A stretch of DNA of 64,000 nt from Patiria miniata. Lineage: Eukaryota > Echinodermata > Asteroidea > Valvatida > Asterinidae. The stretch spans positions 5,207,427 through 5,271,426 of the forward strand of contig NW_024037064.1 in assembly GCF_015706575.1 (NCBI RefSeq), in the 5' to 3' direction. A model generated the notes under the pieces. It was not told the origin of the DNA, made no database searches, and saw only the letters and a list, made by a program, of their open reading frames with translations. The position numbers and the translations under genes were made by a program. Below, one piece after another: positions 56,700-64,000 of this stretch. The first letter of the stretch is position 1. Every line of letters begins with the position of its first letter.

Positions 56700-58725
56700 A
56701 CGGTAGCCCTGGAACGACATTTTAATATTGACCTTTTTAATGTGAACCTTGTAACCTCTTAATATTGATGTTGTACCTTCGCAATATGCACGTTGCACGT
56801 GGCTTAATATCGCATTTTGGAAGTTGTTCCTACTTAATGTGAATGTTCCAACTTGTTAATATTCATGTTCGATCTTGTCAATGTACACCATTGATCATGC
56901 TTGATATCAACGTTGCACCTTGCTTCTTCGCAATATGAACCATGTACCTTCGCATTGTGAACGTTTGACCTTGCATCTTGTTAATATCATTGTTGAACCG
57001 TCCTCCTTGGCAATGTGAATCATGTATTCTAAAAAGTACGAAGTCCTTGTCAAGCCCTATAGTTAAACATCCAGTTATGATGGAGTTTCAATCTGACAAC
57101 TGTTTCATGTCACTTAACCTGGGCGTCTACCTTGTAGTGATTTTTATCATGACTCAAGGCGCTCTGTTTTATTTCACCCACTTTTATAATTCATGTTCAG
57201 GCTAACCATAACCCAAGGTTGGGCATACATGTAAAAACATACATCCTGAAGCAAATTTGTCATTGTTTCAAATAACCCGATCTAATCATTTCAACCGTTT
57301 ACTATACACAAATTTATACTGATTTGCTTTCTGAATGTAATGATTTCTTTCTTCCTGTACTTTCATCTTTGCCATATCCCAATAATTTTTGACTCGCCAA
57401 CAGGGCTCCTTACCTAATAGTATGAGGATCCCCGCTGTTTTGACGAGCATTTGGTTTTCGGGCTACTGCTAAGTTGAACCCTACATACCCCCCCCCCCTC
57501 CCCGGATATCCGCGCCTGACCGCAACATGAAGAATATTCGCAATTGGCTGACGACCAGTCATGTATGCATGAACTCCAAGCAAACAACTTCGTATAGGGT
57601 GCCCCGGCAACACGTGATTCGCGCTCAACGCAACGGTGAGGTTGTAATGCGGTGCTCTCTCGCGGTGGCGGGTTATCGCTGCAGCGGGTAATCGTGCATT
57701 CAACCATAAAAATGTCTAGGCCCTAGACAAGCTCGAGTATGTTGCGGGTGTATGCACTGAATAAACAATTAAATCATTGACCGAAGCCACCTGTGGCCCG
57801 CGCGCTATCGCTTTTACAATGATTGACGGGAATGGGACCGTTGGTGAAATCCCCGATATTTCCCCGAAGTAATAAATATCAATGTATGCTCTTACTATTG
57901 TTGTCATGCCTTATAAGACGTGGATATTATTTCGTAACGGTACCACCGCATATAAATGATGTTCCTTTCAATTACATCTTTAGATCATACTCTTATACTA
58001 ATTAAATACGCGGATCTCGACGGAAATCTTTCGTAACTATGATTAAAAACACAAAAAAAATCTGAATAGGGCTTGAAGGATGTAAAGTATGATAAAAGCT
58101 TTCTTAACGTGATCACAGAACACTGTTTTGCATTATTGTAATTGACGGAGAGTATACCGTCAAGAAATTAATTAGTCTCACGAATTGAACACATCTTTTC
58201 TAGTGAAACAGCGCTCAATAGCCTGAACATGAATTATAAAAGATATGTGAAATAAATCAGAGAGTCTTGATTCATGATAAAAATTCACTACAAGGTAGAC
58301 GCCCAGGTTAAGTGACATGAAACAGTTGTCAGATTGAAACTCCATCATAACTGGTTGTTTAACTTTAGGGCTTGACAAGGACGTCGTACTTTTTAGAATG
58401 CATGATTCACATTGCCAAGGAGGACGGTTCAACAATGATATGAACAAGATGCAAGGTCAAACGTTCACAATGCGAAGGTACATGGTTCATATTGCGAAGA
58501 AGCAAGGTGCAACGTTGACATCAAGCATGATCAATGGTATACATTGACAAGATCGAACGTGAACATTAACAAGTTGGAACATTCACATTAAGAAGGAACA
58601 ACTTCCACAATGCGATATTAAGCTACGTGCAACGTGCATATTGCGAAGGTACAATGTCAATATTAAGAAGTTACAAGGTTCATATTCAAAAGGTCAATAT
58701 TGAAATGTCGTTCCAGGGCCACCGT
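56700..58725. mobile_element. 2.0-kb element, about 500-bp TIRs, 8-bp target duplication
   Basis: The ends ACGGTAGCCCTGGAACGACA and its complement (one mismatch, ...GGGCCACCGT) begin arms of about 500 bp that mirror each other (56700-57200, 58190-58725). ACAACTTC (56692-56699) and ACAACTTT (58726-58733) are the target duplication. The matching intron of the first set has the unoccupied site ATAGAACAACTTTGG at 47553-47567, which confirms both borders. The arms are made of quasi-repeats of about 22-26 bp (AATATTGACC, GTGAACCTTG). No transposase lies inside; a C run sits near 57490. The 8-bp duplication suggests hAT or P-like machinery. Confidence 0.88.
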
Positions 58726-58737
58726 ACAACTTTGATC

Positions 58738-58813
58738 AAGAATCATTGGAAATCATTCATGATCATGTTGTGACAAAGAATCATTGGAAATGATTCATGA
58801 TCAAGTTGTGACA
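58738..58813 (+). repeat. Two tandem 38-bp units
   Basis: AAGAATCATTGGAAATCATT and its following 18 bases are repeated once (second unit GAATCATTGGAAATGATTCA). The first set's intron has a single, diverged unit at about 47566. Confidence 0.7.
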
Positions 58814-59052
58814 TAAAAACGCGAACCATTCGCTGTTCAACTATACTGGCTCCTGGCCCCTGCTCCAAACTGCTTTGCGCGCGTCTAAACCGTAACCTGT
58901 GATGTCACAAACCTGTAGGCGAAGCCGGTCCAGAGTATCAGGATGGATATTCTAGCAATTCTACTGACGTGCAGGAAGGCATATCTGACTACTGTACGAA
59001 CAGGTTTTCGTCGAATTTGTGTTTCACCATATAATTTTATTTTTTTGCAAAG

Positions 59053-59199
59053 ATTGTCGTCCAACAGGAGGGGGAGTTGGAAACAAAGAAATTGGCCTAT
59101 TTCGGAAACTTGCCGTTTTTCTGGGATAGTGGGAACTTGGCTGTCAGGGTGTTGGATCTTGAAGGTGATTGGACAATTGGAGAAGGAAAGACTGAACAG
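59053..59199 (+). CDS. UPA domain exon, second set
   Basis: The acceptor TTTTTTGCAAAG and weak donor GTTGGTGTAG bound 147 nt in phase 0: IVVQQEGELETKKLAYFG, NLPFFWDSGNLAVRVLDL, then EGDWTIGEGKTEQ. It corresponds to 47794-47937 with one codon more. The same unusual GTTGGT donor in both sets argues that it is used. Confidence 0.85.
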
Positions 59200-59549
59200 G
59201 TTGGTGTAGTGCAATGATTTCCGTTCTTCTTTAATTGTTGTAATCATGCTTGAATGCTTTTTTATTATTATTATTTCGGGCAAGTCATCATGGTTAAGTT
59301 TCGTACCTCTAAACACAAAGAAGTATCTCAATACGTGCTTTTTTCAAGAAGGGTATCATAATTATGAAGGTTGAATATTTATAGTAATTTTGTAATTAGA
59401 GTTGCTCTTGTCGTATTTGTCCCACGCATACATTTTTAAGTATTGTACAATTTAAATTCTGACTTTAGATCTCTAAGATATTTACGCTTTGCCAGTGATG
59501 TAACAATGATGGTTGACTTTTCTATATACTTCAAATATATCTTCATTAG

Positions 59550-59729
59550 ATCATATATAAGACAAAAATACGACACTACGATGAGAACCATGTAGAGTTC
59601 AACCTGAAACTGAAAGCGGGGGACTCCGAAGACAAAGGGTTGTTTTGCGTAGCTCATACTTACCAGTGTTCTGTAGATGGAAATGTGATGAACGAAACTG
59701 AAGTTCGTCTGTCCATCAGTCCGAAGCAA
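59550..59729 (+). CDS. UPA domain C-terminal exon, second set
   Basis: 180 nt in phase 0 between CTTCATTAG and GTAAGTCAAG: KIRHYDENHVEFNLKLKAGD, then KGLFCVAHTYQCS and TEVRLSISPKQ. It is the counterpart of 48280-48459 with about 50-55% protein identity, more diverged than the ZU5 exons. It completes the UPA domain; linker exons follow at 60800. Confidence 0.82.
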
Positions 59730-60799
59730 GTAAGTCAAGGTGTTCTATCGATACAAACTGAATTCGCATCATAATGACGTCATCATATGATTTTCAATTG
59801 ATTTTTAAATGTTTTCATCAAACAAATCATACATGTACTAAATTCCAAAAAAAGTGGGACGGACATAGATATATACCCAACATTAGGAGAAAAGTGTGAC
59901 GTCATCGTGACGTTCTCAAAAATGTGATTCTTCAAACATATTATGGAATGTTCACTTGTCATAAAACTTGGTGGGTAGTTAGATTATGTGAGTATGTATA
60001 ATACTTCTGGAATGACATCACGATGACGTCATCCATTTATTTCTAAATAAATTTTAATTGCACGTTTTATGTTTCAGTTTGGATTTTCTTTACAGTATTT
60101 TAACAAATCAGGAAAGAAAGAAATTAAATAAATTGATAAGTCTTACTTCAAAAATTAACTGTCGATAACCTCGCAAACACGCTAGTAGTATATTGTCAAC
60201 TGTGGGTAATGAACAATATTCTAGTGTTTATAGGTATTGTACACGTTTTCATTCTACAAGCCATTTTCCTTACAATGTGCCGTCTGGAATGTCAAGTTCG
60301 TGTGACCCTTACCTCCGGTACAACCGGAAGTGTTGATTTGAGACACTACATGTATTTACCATATTTCACGAGTTATCAATCTGATGGGGTTGATACGTTA
60401 TTTTAGCTTAAGGCAACATTTGGTGATAATTATGTTACATTATTATTATCGTGCAGTTATATTGTTCTAATATTCTTACGCTATAAATATTTAGTTGTTT
60501 AATATGGTAAGACATGATACATGTACCATTGTTTTAGCACACAGCATCATGCATGTAGTGTACCGAAGATGTGCTTACTGAAATGTCAAAAACAAATCAA
60601 GTGTCACTTACAATAATTAAAGATAACAATTTCAAGTAACAATTTTTGGGAAAAAAATCATTGAATTATATATACTCTCCAATATACAAATAAAAACATT
60701 TTGGGAGCAGCTTTGTGGTTGTTCGGCCGTTACAACCACAATATCAAGGTTTAGCTGCTTTCTAACATTATTTTGTGTTAAACGTTTTATTAATTGCAG
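59730..60799. other. Intron with ACGTCA-rich dispersed repeat
   Basis: GACGTCATC words recur near 59774, 59898 and 60023, and a CCGGTACAACCGGAAGTG palindrome lies near 60314. The style resembles 40400-42680 and may mark one old repeat family. Confidence 0.4.
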
Positions 60800-60829
60800 G
60801 AAAACTGTACTGGTGGTCTTCAGCAAAGG
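60800..60829 (+). CDS. Linker microexon 1 (ENCTGGLQQR)
   Basis: The acceptor TTAATTGCAG and donor GTGAGTTTCC enclose 30 nt, phase 0, reading ENCTGGLQQR. It sits between UPA and death-domain exons, where UNC5-like proteins have a linker. The small size lowers confidence; phase agreement with all neighbours raises it. Confidence 0.5.
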
Positions 60830-61084
60830 GTGAGTTTCCTCATTTACAGCAAGGCTGTTTAGTAAAATCGCTGATAAGATAAAGCAGAAAACTATTGGAT
60901 GAAATTGTGTTTGGAGTTTGGAGGCATTTGTTGCCAAATTTGTTGTTACCGTCCGAATTTTTCCTTAGTGTTTCCTTAACCCTTCGATTCAAAACACTGT
61001 GAGAATTTTGCATGCGCTTCATTGTTGAGTTTGGTGCTCATAATTGCTTGAGGACTAAAAAGTAATCCTTTTTTGTATTTTCAG

Positions 61085-61129
61085 CCTGCGGTCCAGTCTA
61101 CGGAAGGTAAAGGTCTCTGTACGTGCAAA
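61085..61129 (+). CDS. Linker microexon 2 (PAVQSTEGKGLCTCK)
   Basis: 45 nt in phase 0 between TGTATTTTCAG and GTAAGTTTG. The C-x-C at its end is followed by C-x2-C in the next microexon, so a small metal site is conceivable. Confidence 0.55.
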
Positions 61130-61868
61130 GTAAGTTTGTTTACGATATGCACTTGTCATTTTTAGCGATCCTACTATCTGAAGAGAGAACATTTTCTTTT
61201 TCTTCACCCGCTCAGGTTTGCCCACGGCAACAATCGAACTTCAATACGATGACATTTTAAATATGAATTAAGTGTATAAAGTAAATCTATGACTCGTTCT
61301 GCAGTCGTGCCAACATTCAGTTGAAAACAAAATATAATAAAGGCTTCTAAATGCAATTAAAAACTTTCGTAGATTAAATACAGTACCCTTTCTCTTACCC
61401 ATGGTCCACGAACTGATACTTTTACAAGTTGATTTTCATACAACCGTCTTTTGCCATTGTTTGTGCACGAAGATGGAATTGGGTGTCGTTCGATTTTAAA
61501 ATGTTGACGTCATGCGCAAAGTTCATTGCACAACCGTCAATTTAATGTCTTAGTTGACAGTTTTCAGTTCACAACAAATCTGTTCCAAATTCATGCACAA
61601 GTAAAGCACGAGTCCATTCACAAAATTTGCAAATCCTGCCACAAGTAAAATGGGATGACAAATAAAAAGGGAATTCTTTTGTCACAGTTCATAAAGTTGT
61701 GACTTGATTTGGGACTTTGTGATGGACTTGTGACAAAGGGCATGTATGCAAAGTATATCTCCCTTAATTCTTACTAGGCACTTGCAATACATGTAATACA
61801 TTTGCAATTCGCAAGGAGCCAAGATTTACTATGGAAGCTCAATGTGTTTAATGTTTCCTTTTTCTCAG
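61130..61868. other. Intron, no feature seen
   Basis: AT-rich intron between microexons 2 and 3. Nothing was recognised. Confidence 0.5.
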
Positions 61869-61901
61869 CAAGGGGCAGCTGCTGTCTGTGCCTATTGCAA
61901 G
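61869..61901 (+). CDS. Linker microexon 3 (QGAAAVCAYCK)
   Basis: 33 nt in phase 0 between CCTTTTTCTCAG and GTAAGTTGA, reading QGAAAVCAYCK. Together with the preceding exon it gives C-x-C, nine residues, C-x2-C, and the death-domain exon adds a further Cys (EQFC). Confidence 0.52.
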
Positions 61902-62760
61902 GTAAGTTGATACGACCAATTCCCGCACCACAGTAGGTTTCTTTAGAATATTGACACTTCTCATACGAGTAACTCATCTATTCTGCGACAAAGAACTGGA
62001 AGTCACGACATATATCTACCCCGAAAAATTAAAGTAAGAATGGACATGCGTAGCAGCCATCTAAGAGAATAATGCATGAGTGAACCTTTCGTGCGTTCTT
62101 TGCTACTGAATTAAAACAAAAGATAGCCTATAAGATGGCTGCCACGCATAATGTAAATTACCGGAGATCCCAGCCGCTTAATGTACCTTTAACATGCCTT
62201 GGAATCTTCTCAAACTCAGGCTACGCGTAGTCTGTAAAAAGAAATTTAATCGAGAAAGCTTTTTCTGCTATTGTTTCAAAAGTTTAAAAGGAGCGGTACC
62301 ATACTGGTCGTTTCATTTGACATAAATATGTTCTCTACTGATTCCATCAAAACAAAACGAAAGTCAACCCATGAAGCAAACAGTAGAAGCATTGTAACAC
62401 ATTTTCATTTAATTTTTTGTATTACAATAAAACTTCCTGACTGTTAACAGACGCTATTATCCACCGTTCTTCATACAGCAGAGCGTACAGACATCACCGA
62501 CCAAAACGTAGCGTATGGGGAAATTGTCCCCTAAAATGTTTTTCTGGATTATCGTTTAGATGATTTATAAAGGGTATGCGTAAGAGAAGCTGCGCAGGAA
62601 TGCGCGCCAAACAATATACAAAGGCAAAGTCCCGACACATTTAAGCGCATTTCAGCCCAAATAAATTTGATAAGATGTGAAGGTTGACCTAATGAAGATA
62701 GCAATACGACAACGTTTATGTCAGCACCACGTGGTCAATTTCTTTTGTGAACTAGTTAGA
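61902..62760. other. Intron, no feature seen
   Basis: No gene or known repeat recognised. Confidence 0.45.
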
Positions 62761-62776
62761 CAGTATGCATTGTCCG

Positions 62777-62828
62777 TCATCAGGAGACTCATCCTGATGA
62801 TGGGCAGAGCAAACTGTCTGAAACGTTG
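62777..62828 (+). ncRNA. Hammerhead-like motif, Penelope-type signature
   Basis: CTGATGA (62794-62800) and GAAA (62820-62823) flank GGCAG/CTGTC, which can form stem II around AGCAAA. Upstream, TCATCAGGA (62777-62785) is the exact complement of TCCTGATGA (62792-62800). CTGATGA-stem-GAAACG is the conserved hammerhead core, and this arrangement is known from Penelope-like retroelements. A closing stem III and a cleavage triplet could not be placed with certainty, so activity is unproven. No Penelope reverse transcriptase lies nearby. Confidence 0.42.
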
Positions 62829-62886
62829 ATTTTCCTCTATTCTTTTGAGAACCTTATTACCAGCCTTTCTTAAATCTACAATCTGT

Positions 62887-63230
62887 ACAGGGTGTCTCAA
62901 AAAGGTAATCCTACTTTAAAGGGTTATTATGGCCAGACTATATGTTTACCAGCAAAAAGCATGGTATCATCTTAAGCCAAAGCTTTGTGCTTTTCAATGA
63001 TACATTGGGTTACATTCCAGGGTCACGCACTATGGAGCACCGTAGTCTTGATGTTGCTGTGCAAAAATGCGGTTGGTTCACTTTTGAACCCACGTCATTC
63101 GTGAGGTGGACAGTTTGCGACAAGATCCACGTACCATGAGACAGCTCTGAACGACGTGCGCCGTCGCTGTCAATGAGCTTGGAGAGGGGAGGCGGACATG
63201 TGGAGGGCCTTGGCCATGGAGAGAAAAGCA
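62887..63230 (+). mobile_element. Mariner/IS630-like remnant
   Basis: TACAGGGTGTCTCAAAAAGG at 62886 is a typical terminal sequence. Downstream, broken frames recall a transposase C-terminus (DPRTMRQL near 63122, AVNELGEG near 63165, RGGGHVEGL near 63187). There is no second inverted end, so it is a truncated, old copy. Confidence 0.5.
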
Positions 63231-63529
63231 GAAACTTCTGCTGCTAAGTGTGTTACTCGTGATCGTGAATAAAATCCGTGAATAAAATCCACGAATAAAA
63301 ACATGAATCTGTGTCGATTTTGTTCGGCAGGAAAGTGAACCAACTACATATTTGCACCGCAACTTCATAGACACCAGTGTTACAACTTTCAAATATGCAC
63401 GTAACCAGGCCTTTTTTCCAATTTCAACGAAAAGTACTGAACATATCAAAACGATTTTTAGCACATAGTTGGATCACTATAAGGGAAATAAACCCTGAAA
63501 TTCGCATGAAAATACGGTCTTAATTTTCG

Positions 63530-63640
63530 AAGATTTCACCCGCCAAACATCCACATATGTCTGTGTGCATGTTGTTTCATTCAAAATAAAGTATTACGTA
63601 ACTTTAGAAATCTGCCTTCGCAACCACACGGCTGTATATA
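63530..63640 (-). repeat. Inverted copy of the 49025 repeat
   Basis: Reverse-complement match to 49025-49130 (TGCATGTTGTTTCATTC, TGCCTTCGCAACCACACGG). Confidence 0.65.
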
Positions 63641-63765
63641 GCCGCAAAACAACTCATTACATCAGCGATAAACAATAGAAAATGTTGCCGATTTTGCCTT
63701 TTGGCCACAATGTTGGCTTTTTAAGTCACAAAAAACGAAATTCAATGTCTTTTCAAATTACCCAG

Positions 63766-64000
63766 GAACAGTTTTGCAAAGGATTCTTTATCAAGGTTCA
63801 CGGAGAGGTTAATCCCACTTGTTTCGGCGGATTGTCAGAGAGAGCCGTGCGGTCCTTGTGTGATGATCTCGACACCGATAACAGATGGACAAGACTCATG
63901 TACCCAGTGGCCGGCTTGCCAGGCATATCTGTCAGAGTTGCCATTGAGGCAAACAATTTTCACGCGTACGATTTCCTTAAACTCTTCTTTGGCGTTCCCG
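63766..64000 (+). CDS. Death domain exon (cut by window edge)
   Basis: After the acceptor AAATTACCCAG the phase-0 frame is open to the window end (78 codons): EQFCKGFFIKVHGEVNP, LSERAVRSLCDDLDTDNRW, TRLMYPVAGLPGISVRVAI, NNFHAYDFLKLFFGVP. The pattern of a helix with L-x-x-x-L, then LD...NRW and a following LA-like helix is that of the death domain at the C-terminus of UNC5/UNC5CL/PIDD-type proteins. It would recruit death-fold partners in the cytoplasm. About the last helix and the stop lie outside the window. Confidence 0.85.

Noticed and set aside
57410-57907. Two 97-codon and one 63-codon - strand open frames inside the 2-kb TIR element
   Set aside because: They overlap in several frames over a C-rich dispersed repeat and resemble no transposase.

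Overview
The window looks like intron-rich, repeat-dense nuclear DNA from a marine invertebrate, most likely a deuterostome (sea star, sea urchin, hemichordate or amphioxus; I cannot decide which). Signs are short exons with GT-AG borders, AT-rich introns, many TACATGTACATGTA-like runs, G/C homopolymer-bearing miniature transposons, a degenerate piggyBac, a CR1/L2-like LINE, a Ty3/Gypsy element and a ZU5-UPA-death-domain gene of a type expanded in these animals. No rRNA, functional tRNA, operon or CRISPR array is present.

The only host gene I can support runs on the + strand and leaves the right edge. Its clear part is ZU5 exon (46678-47337), UPA exons (47794-47937, 48280-48459), then a diverged second set: ZU5 (55841-56491), UPA (59053-59199, 59550-59729), three tiny Cys-bearing linker exons (60800-60829, 61085-61129, 61869-61901) and a death-domain exon (63766 to the edge). 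All these junctions are phase 0, so the two ZU5-UPA sets could be spliced into one PIDD-like protein. Upstream lies a series of short candidate exons, all phase 1-1, at 12421, 12840, 22412, 22875, 25901, 29016, 32050 and 37750. The 123-nt exon, present twice, encodes a Gly/Ile/Val-rich motif that resembles a RHIM-type amyloid signalling motif. A phase-1-to-0 exon linking the two parts was not found, so joining them is an inference.

Layout: 1-12.4 kb is repeats (MITEs with clear target-site duplications at 929-1435, 2440-2644 and 11635-11883; a 127-bp tandem repeat; a 16-bp minisatellite; a 56-bp satellite interrupted by a CpG-rich palindromic MITE). 12.4-13.5 kb holds two candidate exons. 13547-21607 is a broken Ty3/Gypsy element on the - strand whose terminal repeats are inverted relative to each other. 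22.5-37 kb is a near-identical tandem duplication (about 0.5% divergence over most of its length) carrying the candidate amyloid-motif exon in each copy; the second copy also contains a 2.5-kb composite insertion and a pogo-like MITE. 38.8-40.3 kb and 42.7-45.9 kb are two foldback-type elements with subterminal repeats of about 165 bp. 46.6-64 kb is the ZU5-UPA-DD gene, with a piggyBac fossil, a LINE fragment, a 2-kb long-TIR element, a hammerhead/Penelope-like motif and a mariner-like remnant in its introns.

Together the gene parts suggest a cytoplasmic signalling adaptor (death/NF-kB-type, as in PIDD or UNC5CL). The rest is the mobile-element record that accumulated in its introns; comparing the duplicated introns dates several insertions relative to the duplications.
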